From the NCBI RefSeq assembly GCF_009905375.1, contig NC_133647.1:168934275-168998274 (forward strand): 64,000 bases of DNA, read 5' to 3'. Numbering within the stretch: position 1 is the first letter of the stretch; every line of letters starts with the position of its first letter. The stretch is from Apium graveolens. Its lineage: Eukaryota; Streptophyta; Magnoliopsida; Apiales; Apiaceae. Shown here piece after piece: positions 33,160 through 44,850 of the stretch. Under the pieces are notes generated by a model. The model was given only the letters and a program-made list of their open reading frames with translations. It made no database searches and was not told where the DNA came from. The position numbers and the translations under genes were made by a program.

Positions 33160-36100
33160 GATGATAAGAGTTTTGGGTAGTGCATCTTTGGCTCTAACAC
33201 TCCTTAGCTCTTCAATCTTCTTCAATACTAATCTTCTTGCAGTTACATTAAACCCAAAGTTTTTCTTGAAGGATGAATAGACTTTGATGAACACAGCTTG
33301 GCTTTCTTGAAGTATCCTGTGAAGAGGCCACTGAATCTCCCTTCCTTCTTTGTACTTGAATACCAACCTTTCAGGTAGGTTTCTGTATGCATCAATTGCC
33401 CTTACCTCATCCAGCTCCTCCAGATAAAGGTTTAGGTCTGAAAATTCCTTAATGTCACACAAGTACAAGTAGTCTTCCTTGTTGATCTTGGGTTGAGCTT
33501 TGACTACTGCCTTGGATTTGAGAGGTGACCGCTTCACTTTCTTGACTGCCCTTGATTTTGTCCTTCTTGGCTTGGTGAGAATTGGCAAGTTGAAGTCAGG
33601 AATTGGTAATTTATCCCACTCTATTGGCTCATCCTTTGGCACAATAGGCTCTCCATGTATGTTCCTGTAGGGGTCTACCACCCTTATGTCTTCAAATACC
33701 ACAGAGGGCTTTGATGCTTGAGTTTTAGCTTTAGTGGATTCCATTGGAAATTGATCTTCCAATTCCTTGTTAACAATATCCAACTTTCTTTTTGTTCTTT
33801 TAGCCAATTCTTTCTTTCTTGGAGATTTCTTCTGTTCTTCAATCTTCTTCTTTGATCCAGTAGCTTGAGTTGGTTGAGAGGGAATTTGTTGAGAAGAGTT
33901 CACAGCCTGTAGCTTGGTCAAGATAGCAAACTGTTCTTTCTTTTGTTTAGACTTCTTTGCATCTAGAGCAGCTTGCCTCTTTTCCTGCTTCAATCTGGCT
34001 TTTTCTTCTTCCTTTGCTTGAGCAAATTGTGGATGTCCAGCTACCACACAAATTTCCTTCCCATTTCTGAATATCTTTGCAATTCTCTCTCTTGAGGCTG
34101 AATCAGCTGGATCTTTGTAGAGAAGAATAGATCTTGACATAAGCTTCTTTTCATCAGGCTTGGGTGTCTCATACACAGTATCCATAGGGTTCTTCAAGGA
34201 TGACTTTGGATAGTTTGCCCTTGGTTTAAGAATCATCTCAGCCTTTGTAGTCTTGATGCAGGAAGATTGTCCTTTCTCCAGATAGTTCATGCTCATCTCA
34301 TTCACATTGATTGGCTTGACATGAGAGTGATGGATTGCTGACTGATCTGGTTCCTTGACTAATTGAAACTTTTTCTGTATTTCCTCATCAATCTTTTTCC
34401 AGTTGATCAGAGTCAACTCTTCTTTATTAGCATCTTTCAAACTTGCTGCTGCTGCATTTATAAGATCTATACCATCTACAACTGGTGGCTTGGAGATAGT
34501 AATTGAAGGTACAATTACTTTGCTGATTTGAACTACAATGTTCTCCCCCTTAGTTGATCCTTTCTCCCCCTTACTTGATTCTCTCTCCCCATTTTTGTTA
34601 TCATCAAGTGAAGGAGTTAGGCCTTGTGCTTTAGCCAGTTGTATGAGAAGATTTGTCTGAGTCTGTTGATTTTGAAGAAGTAGGGCCACTGAATTCTCAA
34701 TAACTTGAACTCTGGTCTCCAGCTTGGCTATCTTCTTTTCAGAATCTGATTCTCTTCTCAACATTTGTAATAAATCATGCATGGTACCATATGGAATTAC
34801 TGAATCCAGTTTCTCAGAGTTGTATGTCTTTAAGTCAGCTATCTCCTTTTTCAATTCATCCACACTGATATTCTGTCTGGAGTGTTGGATCTTCATTAAG
34901 TGCAAGGAGTCTAGATGAGCTTTAAGAACAGCCTTGGTACCAGCATCTGAAACTTCCTGAAGGGCTTGCTGAATAGTTGTTACTTGTCTTACCAAAGACA
35001 CCTCAAATTGTCCTGGTGTAAAGTCCTTTGCCCATGCCCATTCAGGTAAACTTAAAGCAGAACTTTGGCCTTCAGCTCCCCCTAAGTTCATGCTTCCATT
35101 CAAAGAACTAGAGTCATCATCATCAGAATTTACTCCAAATCCTTCAGATGGCTCTCCAGCTTGAGGAGGCATCCTGTTGACAGCAGCTTTATCTCTTTGA
35201 AGAGATTCTGTGGTGTGCACTAAGTGTAAAGTCCGCTCTATCTCCACATTGCCCTGAGCAACCAACAGTTGATAGGCTGAAACAGGGTGAGTAAAAGTGT
35301 CAGCATCCAAGGAAATGTTATCAATTACAGTTTTGTAATGTTGCTGAAATTGTCTTTCCTTTTCAGCATCATCCACAATCATTGACTCACTAGCAATGGT
35401 TGGCTCCATCCTTATTGCTCCAGTACCTGCTTTTTTCTCATGTTCTCTCTTTTGTTGCATCAGGGTCTCACCCTGGCTCCCCACCCTCACACCCTCACCT
35501 TCACCTACTAAGGTGGGACTCCTCTCACTCACTTTTGCCAATCCTGAATGAATGGATTGCTGAGATTCACTCTTTTCATCTCCTTTTGCCTGGGAGCAAC
35601 CCAGCCTCTCACTCAATACACTCTTCTCTCTCAGTCCTAATAGTGATTGTATTACCACCAAATCTTCTGCACTTGAAATTATTGAAGTTTGAAGTTGTGC
35701 AGAGACACTCGACGGATAAATGATATCCGTCGGGTGAGTGGTAAAGCTATCCGACGGATAACTGCTGTTACGCTTATCCGTCGGGATACAATCACTACTC
35801 GATGGATGAGCAATATCCATCGAGAGAGTAGAAATGAATGAGGTGGGAAGAGAAACTATTGTTGACTCTGTGTTGATTGAAGTTATTTGAGGCACATATG
35901 TCACAATAGAATCAGAAAGAATTGGCAAGTGAGCCAACAAATCATCTAAAAGATGATGCTCACTTGCACTAGATTTTGGCTTCCCCAACAGAGTTAAAGA
36001 AGGGGAATCAGGAATTGAAGTGTTTATCATGTCCACTTCCAGTGAGTTGGTTGGTGAGTATTGTGTTTCAGTGGCTTCTATCAAGAGAGATTTTGGCTGT

Positions 36101-37476
36101 GACTCCACATTTATTGGAGCCACATCAATCTGAATTTGAGAATGTGCAGGGACTGTGTCTTTAGCACCAGTTTGCACTAAGTGTGTGTCCTGTGCATCCC
36201 CAGTTGTTTTAGATTTCTTCTTTCTAGTGTAAGTTTGGTGTAGGCTTGTGTCCCTAACCCTCTTGGCATGTGCTCTTGGATGAGAGCTTTGTTCAATAGT
36301 CACATCCTTTTGGGAGGATGCAGCTAGAAGTGAGCTTCTGTCCTTTTTAAGCACTGCAGTTTGTTGGGAAACTGCAGTGTGGCTAGGCTGGGATTCACTT
36401 ATCTCTCCAACCTTATCCTTGGGGTTTCTTTGATGTTCACCCCTTCCCTCACCTATCTTACCCTCCTTCACACTCCCCTCTTTGTGTTTGGTAGAATTTT
36501 CAACTGGTACCTTTTGAGAGATACCAGAGGGGGTTTGCTTTGATTTGGATTTAAGAATTGCAGTTGTTTTGGTAGCTTTAGTAGGCAACTGTTTGGTCAT
36601 TGTCACAGTTGCCATAGCTATGCCTGAAGTCAAAGAAATAGAAGGGATTGGAATAGTTGAGAGTGTAGATGAACTTACCTCACTTACCTGAGGTGCCAGC
36701 ATTACAGGAAAATAGAACATTGGCACATCCTTGTGATGGTTGGCTCTGTTCAAATCTGCAATGATTCTTCTCTCTTGAACCCAACACGCTAATTTGTTGG
36801 TTGGGTTCTCAAGTATAATCTCTTCACAAAGATGGTTAGCCAAAAGCATAAAAAATCTAGCATAGTAAATATTATTTCCTCTTTTGGCTAAGTCACCTAG
36901 TTTATAACCTAACTCATATACAACCAGATCACTTAAGTTGTAATATTTGTCTGTAACTAGCATGTATAGCATGTTAAGCATGGAAATGTTCACAGAATCA
37001 AAATTACTGATTTTTCCAGAAAAGACCTTGGTTACTACATCACACAAGTAACTCCATTCCTTCCTAAGACCTAGTCTTCTAATTTCACTTAGTTTTGCAG
37101 TAGGAAGTGCATAATGAATGGAATTTAGCATATTGACAATATCAGTGTCAGTGTGTGGTGCAGTAACATTGTCATCAGGAATCTTAAAACATGCTTTTAT
37201 GACATCACTATTGATACAGAAAACATTACCTTTGATGGTCAGAGTGATGGTTTTGTCAGTAGAGTTGTAGATTGCTGTTGTCCACATCTCCTCAACAACT
37301 TCACAATAAATTGTGGGTGATTCCAGCATAGCAAAACTTAACTTGCAGTTCTTCACGAAGTCCATCATCTTATGATAGTCTTCAGATTGCTGAATCCCCT
37401 TATTGACCAAGGCAGTGAAGTTGTTCTTCTCATAGATGAACCCAGTCTGTGACATGATCTTTACTACGGGTGCCAT
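33160..37476 (-). pseudogene. ORF3 of element B, main part (about 1,440 native codons, end displaced)
   Basis: Starting at MAPVVKIMSQTGF (37476), the first 250 residues hold the ORF3 domain shared with family I (KEWSYLCDVVTKVF, YYARFFMLLANHL). Then comes a long low-complexity, Ser/Thr/Lys-rich stretch (about 260-700). A coiled-coil region with glutamines (LLLQNQQTQTNLLIQLAKA, near 950) is followed by a Lys/Glu-rich segment (KKKIEEQKKSPRKKELAKR, near 1195) and a more ordered C-terminal part (YLYLCDIKEFSDLNLYLEEL). No stop or frameshift is seen before the insertion; the last about 56 codons of the open frame (32992-33159) come from the inserted LTR, not from ORF3. I see no membrane segment, so 'envelope-like' is not supported. 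Function unknown. Confidence 0.8.
35704..35825. repeat. Cluster of family II motif inside ORF3
   Basis: Seven copies of cgacggata / tatccgtcg in about 120 bp, in both orientations (for example ctcgacggataa, atatccgtcggg, ctatccgacggataa, cttatccgtcggg, ctcgatggatg). They sit in a low-complexity part of the frame. Confidence 0.85.
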
Positions 37477-37996
37477 TGTTAGGGAAGAAAAGCTTGAAGA
37501 GAAAGAGGATTTTTGCTTGAGAGAGAATGAAATAAGACAGTTGAATTTGAGAATGATAAAAGAAAATGATTAGAATGAAATAGGCTTTAATACTTTGCTC
37601 AAACTCAACGGATAAAAATAATAAAGAGAAATAAATTATCCAATAGAAACTGCCTAAAATTACCGTTTTAAAATAAACTTTAAAAATTCCACCCATTATC
37701 CGTCGTGTAATGCTTATAAACTGTAAGTATACTCGATGGATAATGTTCAGGGAATTAACGGTTAAGATTTAGACACTTCGACGGATGAGGATAAAATGTT
37801 ATCCGTCGAGCTTTAAAATATTCCAGAAAAGTAATTGATTTTTATTTACAATTTGTATATCGACGGATGACTCAACCCGATGGATAATGGTCATCCGTCG
37901 AGAGACAAATTTTGACTTAGCCAAAATTTCATCCAAGACTAAAAATCAACTAAATTTCTGGCTTCTTTTCAACTTGCAAGAATAATTCAGATAAAT
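37477..37996 (-). other. Spacer between pol and ORF3 of element B
   Basis: No coding frame. On the minus strand a CT-rich leader (CTCTCTCAAGC, CTCTTTCTCTTC) precedes the ORF3 ATG. Seven family II motif copies lie at about 37697-37905. A clear TATA box is not visible here, unlike in family I. Confidence 0.6.
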
Positions 37997-40900
37997 TCAA
38001 GAGTAATTAAGCATACCTAACTCACTTACCAACCTAGAAAAGGTGGATTCATCCAGTGGCTTGGTAAAAATATCTGCAAGTTGCTTCTCACTTGGAACAA
38101 AATGTAACTCTACAGTACCATTCATTACATGTTCCCTTATGAAATGGTACTTGATGTCTATATGCTTTGTCCTTGAATGTTGCACTGGATTTTCAGTGAT
38201 GGCAATTGCACTTGTGTTGTCACAGAAAATAGGAATCCTTTCAACTTGCAAACCATAGTCTAGCAATTGATTTTTCATCCATAAAATCTGTGCACAGCAA
38301 CTGCCAGCAGCAATATATTCAGCTTCAGCTGTAGAAGTAGAAACTGGATTTTGCTTTTTACTGAACCAGGACACAAGCTTGTCTCCTAAAAATTGACAGG
38401 TTCCTGTTGTGCTTTTTCTATCAATTCTGCAACCTGCATAATCTGCATCTGAATAACCAGTTAGATCAAAACCAGATGCTCTAGGATACCAAATGCCAAG
38501 GTTTGGTGTTCCTTTGAGATATCTGAAAATTCTTTTAATAGCTATCAAATGAGACTCTCTAGGATCAGCCTGAAATCTAGCACACAAACATGTAGCAAAC
38601 ATTATATCTGGCCTACTGGCTGTTAAGTACAGAAGTGAGCCAACCATGCCTCTATAACTTGAAATATCCACATACTTTTCAGTAGTGTTTAGTTCAAGCT
38701 TAGTTGTAGTGGCCATGGGAGTTTTTGCAGATGTGCAATCCATTAGATCAAACTTCTTTAAAAGATCAAAAATATATTTAGTTTGACTAATGAATATTCC
38801 ATCACTAACTTGCTTAACTTGTAAACCAAGAAAGTAAGTTAGTTCTCCCATCATACTCATTTCATACTTGCTTTGCATCAGTTTGGCAAACTTTTTACAA
38901 AGTCTCTCATCTGTAGAGCCAAAAATAATATCATCTACATAAATTTGAACAAGTATGCTAGAGCCATTCACATTTCTGAAAAATAAAGTTTTATCTACAG
39001 TACCTCTTGTGAAGTGATTTTCCAAAAGGAACTTTGATAAAGTGTCATACCAGGCTCTAGGTGCTTGCTTCAGTCCATAAAGTGATTTCAATAGATAGTA
39101 GACATACTCTGGGAAATTTGGATCTTCAAAGCCAGGAGGTTGACTTACATACACTTCTTCCTCCAAATCTCCATTCAGAAAGGCACTTTTGACATCCATT
39201 TGATAGACCTTGAAATTGGCATGGGCTGCATAGGCTAAGAAGATTCTGATGGCTTCAAGTCTTGCAACAGGAGCAAATGTTTCATCAAAATCTATCCCTT
39301 CTTGCTGACAATAGCCTTTAGCAACCAATCTTGCTTTGTTCCTTACTACTATGCCATTTTCATCCATCTTGTTTCTGAATACCCATTTGGTGTCTATTGG
39401 ATTCTTTCCTTTAGGCTTGGGTACCAGCTTCCATACTTTATTCCTTTCAAATTGGTTTAGCTCCTCCTGCATAGCTAAAATCCAATCAGGATCTAATAAG
39501 GCTTCTTCTACCTTCTTTGGTTCTACCTTAGACAGGAAGCTGTTGTATAGACATTCTTCTTGAGTTGCTCTCCTGGTTTGAACTCTTGAAGAAACATCAC
39601 CAATAATCAGTTCAAAGGGGTGATCTTTCGTCCATTTTCTTGGTTGAGGTAGATTAGCCCTAGATGAAGAGACCTCAATGTTGTCTTGATGTGTGATTGA
39701 GTTTTGATTGCTAGAAACTCCCCCTGAGTTTGTGGATCTTTGATTTGAAATTGGGGTGCTTTCTATGGGTGATCTGCCTTGACTTCCTGCTTCTTTTGAT
39801 AACCCGACAGATGGTGAATTTTGAGTACCGACGGATGAGGCAGGTTGTCTTCCGACGGATAATACAGATTGCCTTCCGACGGATGAAGCATTATGTAACT
39901 CGACGGATGTTGAGTTTTGTGCTTCATTTGTAGTAAATTTGTCTGCATTATCCTTAGACACTGTTTCTTGATCACTTTCATCATCACTTTCTTCACTGAC
40001 CATCTCAACATTGTCGAATTTGAGGCTCTCATGGTAATCTCCATCTTTTAGTCCTTCAATCTTTTTATCATCAAACATAACATGTATAGATTCAACAACA
40101 ATGTTGGTTCTTAGATTGTAGACTCTATATGCTTTACCAACAGCATATCCAACAAAAATTCCTTCATCTGCTTTAGCATCAAACTTCCCATTTTGATCAG
40201 TTTGATTTCTCAGAATATAGCATTTACAGCCAAAGACATGAAGAAAGTTCAGAGTTGGCTTCTTGTTCTTGAACAATTGATAAGGTGTCTTGCATTTTGC
40301 TTGATTAATCAGAGAGATGTTCTGAGTGTAGCATGCAGTGTTGACAGCTTCAGCCCAGAAATATGTTGGTAATTTTGATTCTTCAAGCATTGTCCTTGCA
40401 GCTTCAATAAGAGATCTATTCTTTCTTTCCACTACTCCATTCTGTTGTGGAGTCCTTGCTGCTGAAAACTCATGCAGGATCCCATTTTCCTCACAGAATG
40501 CTCTCATGACATAGTTCTTGAACTCAGTTCCATTGTCACTCCTGATTCTTCTAACTTTGAAATCAGGATGATTGTTAACTTGCCTTATGTGATTGATGAT
40601 GATTTCACTAGCTTCATCTTTGGACTTTAGGAAATAGGTCCAAGAGAACTTTGAGAAATCATCTACAATTACTAGGCAAAATCTTTTCTTTGAGATTGAC
40701 AATACATTGACTGGTCCAAACAAATCCATGTGAAGCAGTTGCAGAGGTTCTTCAATTGCTGAATCAAGTTTCTTCCTGAATGATGCTTTAATTTACTTCC
40801 CTTTTTGGCAGGCATCACACAGTCCATCCTTTGTAAACTCCACCAGAGGAATGCCTCTAACTAGCTCTTTCTTTACCTGCTCATTCATGGTCTTGAAGTT

Positions 40901-41338
40901 TAAATGGGATAGCTTCTTGTGCCATAGCCAACTTTCATCTTGACTTGCTTTACTGAGAAGACAAGTTACAGATTCTACTTTATTTGAGTTGAAGTCAGCT
41001 AGATACACATTTCCTCTTCTCACACCAGTGAGAACCACTTTGTTGTTTTGATTATTAATCACAACACAGGTTTCTTTGTTGAAGGTTACTGAGTTGCCTT
41101 TATCACAAAGCTGGCTGATACTCAACAGATTGTGTTTGAGACCATCCACTAAGGCAACCTCTTCAATGATGACATTGTCCTTTGAAATCAAGCCATATCC
41201 CACAGTATAACCTTTGCTGTCATCTCCAAAAGTGATACTTGGGCCAGCTCTCTCTTCAAACTCTGTGAGCAGGGTAGAATCACCAGTCATGTGTCTTGAA
41301 CAACCACTATCCAAGTACCAAAGATTCCTTCAGTTTCC
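37997..41338 (-). pseudogene. Copia pol of element B, single in-frame stop plus a stop at the entry
   Basis: The protease motif [12 protein letters not shown] is at 41270-41317. GAG-pre-integrase [10 protein letters not shown] ... CDACQKGK follows, ending in a TAA at about 40793 where element A has CAG (KGKQIKASF). The same frame then continues to 37997 without a break. Integrase has [18 protein letters not shown] and VVERKNRS; a serine-rich linker with motif copies follows at about 39800-39910. RT shows [26 protein letters not shown] and [12 protein letters not shown], and RNase H shows [21 protein letters not shown] and [12 protein letters not shown] just before the protease (family codon AGA) is a second lesion. 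Pol lies in the -1 frame relative to gag and starts at a splice-acceptor-like site, not at an ATG. Confidence 0.9.
39800..39915. repeat. Cluster of family II motif in the integrase-RT linker of element B
   Basis: Five copies of c(c/t)cgacggat(g/a) in about 110 bp; the equivalent of element A (about 45945-46050) has the same five, several mutated to cgatggat. Translation gives Pro-Ser-containing repeats. Confidence 0.85.
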
Positions 41339-41358
41339 CTGCACACATCAAAATCAAA

Positions 41359-43758
41359 TCAAGTTGATTTTGGTACCCAAGTGTCCTTGGGTCCTGCCTT
41401 GTTAGCTTTCTTCTTCTGTTTATTAGGTTTTAACTCATTTGACTTAGGAATTTCAGATTCTTCCTTAGTCATTTGGGTTGGGCCTTTGAAACCACTAGAT
41501 GCTACAGAATTATTATGCATGTTATGGCTAACAGGAAATGGCATGCTTGGTGCAAACATGTTATTCCAGTAAGGCATGCTAAATGGCATTTGAGGCATAT
41601 TGTATGCATCATAATATGGATTAGGTGCAAATGGCATATTAGCAAACTGTGCATTCATGTTCTGTGTAGGCATAGCATTAACAGGCATAGGAGGCATGGC
41701 ATTCATGTTAGAGAATTGAGGCTGAACAGACATGGGAGTAGGCATGGCAGATTTGCAATTAACAAACAAATGATTTACACTACCACATTTGACACAGATT
41801 TTTCTAGGAGCATATTTGTCAGGTGTGTAGTTGTTATGTTTGTTAATCCCTACTTTACCATTCCTATTGTTTTTCCTTTTAGTTTCTGTTTTTACCTCTA
41901 TCTTCTCAAGTCTGTCACTCAACTGTTTGACAGTCATGTGACCAACATTAGCCTTCTTCCCTTTCTTGGCTTGACTTGACTCCCCTGAAACAAAGTTCTT
42001 GGAAATCGACCCATACTTTTCATTTAGCTTGGTTAATTTGGCTTTACTAATGGGTTTGTTCACAGCCGACGGATGAGGATTTTTATCATTCGACGGATAA
42101 CACATTTTGTTATCCGACGGATAGTCCTTATCATCCGTCGAGCCTACATCTGTCAGCAATCCATCTACCAAAATAGGTTCTAGTTTCTCCTTATTCTTTT
42201 TCCAGGCTTCATCACAAAAGGACTCAATTCCTTGAACCTTGGTGATTTGAGCATGAACATCTCTGGATGTTTTCCATGCTTTAATCACCTCCTGTTCATG
42301 ATCGAGCTGCTTCTTTAAAATTTCTTCCTTTTTCAAGGACTCAGTTAATTCCTCCTTAGCAATTCTACACTCAATTTTTAGTTTCTCAAACTCAACAAAC
42401 TGAGACTCAAGCACATTATTCCTCTCACTCAAAAACAAGTTGTTTTCTTTGATTTTAGCAGTTTCTTTAGTGAGGGACTTAACTGTAACACGCAAATGAT
42501 ACAATTCTGTAGACATGTCATTTATTGCATCATTACACTCAGCTTTAGATAAATGTGCAAGGTTTGTAGTAATTACCTGATTGCTTGAGGAACTTGTCTC
42601 TGTTTCATCAGACTTGGCCATAAGGGCTAGATTGACATAGCTGATCTCCTCATCTTCATCCAAACCATCAGCTGCCCAGTCATTCTCTTGTGTAATAAAA
42701 GCCCTTTCCTTCTGTTTGAGTAGATCAAAGTATTTTTGCTTATAATCCACAGACTCAAATCTCTTCTTACTGGAATCTGACTTTCTACAGTCATTTGCAA
42801 AATGCCCTGCCAAGCCACATTTGAAACACTTGAATTTTGACTTATCCACCATGTTTCTATTTGGCTTGGCAGCTCCAAAGTTCTTCTTGAACTTGAGCTT
42901 GGCAAATCTTCTTGAAAGGAATGCTAGGTGCTCATCAATGTCCTCCATGTCATCTTGACTCAAAGAATCTTCACTTTCTGCAGCTAGCCCTTTACCCTTG
43001 CTTTCACAGGCCTTTGAAGTTGATTCCACAGTTTCCATCTTCACTTCCTTCTCCTTTTCCAGTTCAGCAACTAGTGCAATGGATCCTCCTTTCTTCTTTC
43101 CTCTCTCCATTCTTTCATCCTGCTCTATTTCAAGCTCATAGGTCTTCAGAATGCCATACAGTCTCTCCAAAGTAAACTCCTTATAATCTTGTGAGTTTCT
43201 CAATGAGACTGTCATTGGTTTCCATTCCTTTGGAAGAGATCTGAGAAATTTCAGATTGGAGTCTTTAGTCTGATAGACTCTTCCATGCAATTTAAGAGCA
43301 TTTAGTAGCTTTTGGAATCTACTAAAAATGTCAGTGAGTGACTCACTTTCTTCATTGTGAAAATGCTCATATTGCTGAATCAGGAGCTGCATTTTATTTT
43401 CTCTTACTTGCTCAGTACCATCACAGATTATCTGTATTGTGTCCCAAACTTCCTTGGCAGTCTTGCAGTTGATGATGTTATCAAACATATCTGCATCAAC
43501 ACCATTGAACAGAATGTTCATGGCCTTTTTATCTTTCCTGACTTGTTCAAGATCAGGATCAGACCATTCATGCCTTGGCTTTGGAACTGATGGTTCATTT
43601 CCTGTTGCAGCTCTCATTGGAACATGAGGGCCTCTTTCTATGCAGTCCACATAGGCCTCATCTTGAGAAAGCATATGAAGATGCATCTTTACCTTCCAAT
43701 GATGGTAATTATCTTTATCCAGAAAAGGAATCTTGACTCCAACATCTTTCTTGTTCAT
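41359..43758 (-). CDS. Copia gag of element B (799 aa)
   Basis: This is the particle protein, uninterrupted. It starts MNKKDVGVKIPFLDKDNYHHW, typical of copia/UBN2-type gag, with the helical capsid-like domain at about 60-235 (IQIICDGTEQVRENK, FSRFQKLLNALKLHG, LERLYGILKTYELE). The zinc knuckle CFKCGLAGHFANDC is at about 309-322. A coiled-coil stretch lies near 420-500, a motif-encoded repeat (YPSDNK, YPSNDKNPHPSA) near 545-565, and a second knuckle CVKCGSVNHLFVNC near 650-663. A Met/Pro/Asn-rich tail precedes the stop at 41359. At 799 aa it is long for copia gag, as in SIRE-type elements. It follows the primer site by about 50 bp. Translation requires only the LTR promoter. Confidence 0.92.
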   Translation of the reverse strand: MNKKDVGVKIPFLDKDNYHHWKVKMHLHMLSQDEAYVDCIERGPHVPMRAATGNEPSVPKPRHEWSDPDLEQVRKDKKAMNILFNGVDADMFDNIINCKTAKEVWDTIQIICDGTEQVRENKMQLLIQQYEHFHNEESESLTDIFSRFQKLLNALKLHGRVYQTKDSNLKFLRSLPKEWKPMTVSLRNSQDYKEFTLERLYGILKTYELEIEQDERMERGKKKGGSIALVAELEKEKEVKMETVESTSKACESKGKGLAAESEDSLSQDDMEDIDEHLAFLSRRFAKLKFKKNFGAAKPNRNMVDKSKFKCFKCGLAGHFANDCRKSDSSKKRFESVDYKQKYFDLLKQKERAFITQENDWAADGLDEDEEISYVNLALMAKSDETETSSSSNQVITTNLAHLSKAECNDAINDMSTELYHLRVTVKSLTKETAKIKENNLFLSERNNVLESQFVEFEKLKIECRIAKEELTESLKKEEILKKQLDHEQEVIKAWKTSRDVHAQITKVQGIESFCDEAWKKNKEKLEPILVDGLLTDVGSTDDKDYPSDNKMCYPSNDKNPHPSAVNKPISKAKLTKLNEKYGSISKNFVSGESSQAKKGKKANVGHMTVKQLSDRLEKIEVKTETKRKNNRNGKVGINKHNNYTPDKYAPRKICVKCGSVNHLFVNCKSAMPTPMSVQPQFSNMNAMPPMPVNAMPTQNMNAQFANMPFAPNPYYDAYNMPQMPFSMPYWNNMFAPSMPFPVSHNMHNNSVASSGFKGPTQMTKEESEIPKSNELKPNKQKKKANKAGPKDTWVPKST
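42060..42146. repeat. Cluster of family II motif in gag of element B
   Basis: Four copies (gccgacggatgagg, ttcgacggataac, ttatccgacggatag, catccgtcgagcc) in about 85 bp. Element A has one more unit at 48185-48290 (ttatccgacggataacacttttt repeated). Confidence 0.85.
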
Positions 43759-43805
43759 CTTGTTGAATTGTTTTGATCTTTAAACTCTTTGTAGATTAAG
43801 AGCTT

Positions 43806-43817
43806 GCTCTGATACCA
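43806..43817 (-). other. Primer binding site of element B (tRNA-Met)
   Basis: The minus strand reads TGGTATCAGAGC, starting two bases inside the LTR edge at 43820 and followed by AAGC. It is complementary to the 3' end of initiator tRNA-Met. Confidence 0.93.
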
Positions 43818-43819
43818 AT

Positions 43820-44850
43820 TGTTAGTCCCTTAACAATATAGCAAGAATTACAGAAGGGGGGTTGAATGGAATTCTTTACCTTTTTCTTGAAATAAAAATG
43901 TTCAACTCGATTATAGATATATCTTTTTTGATTAGCACAATGCGGAATATAAACTTTAATGAATCAAAACAAGAGTAATTAAAAACAAGAGTCTTTAAAA
44001 ACTTTCTGGTGGATTTAAACAATTCCACCAGAGATATATATTAATATATCGAGAGAACTCTGTGTGCAGAAATGCTCACAGCTGCTTTTACAAGATAGAA
44101 CAACTAAGAACACAGGAAATGCTAAAGATAGTGCTTACAAAGATTTCTCTGTGTTTGTTTTTAAGCTCACTTAGTTTTCTTAGTTATATTTTTATTTGCT
44201 ACTCTCTTGGTTTATATATATTACCAAGATTACAAAGTCAAAAGAACTGAATAAATATAAAAACTAACAGTCTTGATCTTTGCTGCTTTTCGTCCTCTAT
44301 TACCCAGTTAATGGGCTTCCACAGTGTGTTTGTATCCAATCTCGATGGCTGTGTGTCAGCTTTCACTGTTCAACTGATGTTTGAATCTTGATATTATCAT
44401 CCGTCGACTTTCAGATCATCCGTCGATGACTTACTTGATCATCCGTCGACTGCTATTTTGAACATCCGTTGAAAGTCATTTGATCATCCGTCAAAGCTTT
44501 GTTAAGCATCCGTTGATAGCTGTTTTGGCACTTGATTTCACTTATACAGAATTACAAGACATTGCTTATGTACAGTTAATCAACCTATCCTGCATATCTA
44601 GTTAAAGTCAACATGACTTATATGCTACTACAGATTCTATACAAAGGTGCATACAACACTGTGCTACAAACTTATCATTATATAAGCTACTCACTCGATG
44701 GATAATAAATAACTCATCCGTCGGTACTCAAACTGAGTTATCCGTCGGGACTATAATTCTTATCCGTCGAGTGCTACATTATTTCACTAAGTAAAATCTA
44801 CTTAGATGTTTTGTTTAGGTAATCATCAAGTGCACAACATATTTATAACA
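43820..44850 (-). repeat. 5' LTR of element B
   Basis: 1,031 bp; plus-strand edges tgttagtccctt and ...atatttataaca, followed by the target duplication ccatg. It carries the same motif cluster as the 3' LTR, with a few motif copies mutated (catccgtcaaag, ctcgatggctg). Confidence 0.93.
44209..44222 (-). promoter_or_regulatory. TATA box of the element B 5' LTR
   Basis: The minus strand reads AATATATATAAACCAAG, the expected core promoter driving gag-pol transcription from this LTR. The same box is at 29451-29464 and about 63828-63838 in the other family II LTRs. Confidence 0.65.

Larger units (their letters stand above)
30534..33164 (+). mobile_element. Short non-autonomous gypsy-type LTR element (TRIM-like, large LTRs)
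   Basis: Two direct LTRs, 30539-31762 (1,224 bp) and 31937-33159 (1,223 bp), flank only 174 bp. The internal part has a tRNA-Met primer site next to the left LTR and a purine tract next to the right LTR, and no coding sequence. Target duplication gatga is at 30534-30538 and 33160-33164, inside element B ORF3. The LTRs differ at only about half a dozen positions, so it moved recently using proteins from another element. Edges TGTAATATCCCG...GTTACA and the tract TTTTTAAGGAGGG point to a Ty3/gypsy helper. Classical TRIMs have LTRs of a few hundred bp; these are much larger. Confidence 0.92.
29059..44850 (-). mobile_element. Copia family II element B (SIRE-like), nearly intact
   Basis: A full minus-strand element with 3' LTR 29059-30096, polypurine tract, ORF3, spacer, pol, gag, primer site and 5' LTR 43820-44850. 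It has a perfect 5-bp target duplication, ccatg at 29054-29058 and 44851-44855, inside the RT of element A. Without the inserted 2.6-kb element it is about 13.2 kb. The two LTRs differ at roughly 16 positions in about 1,030 by eye. Confidence 0.94.
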
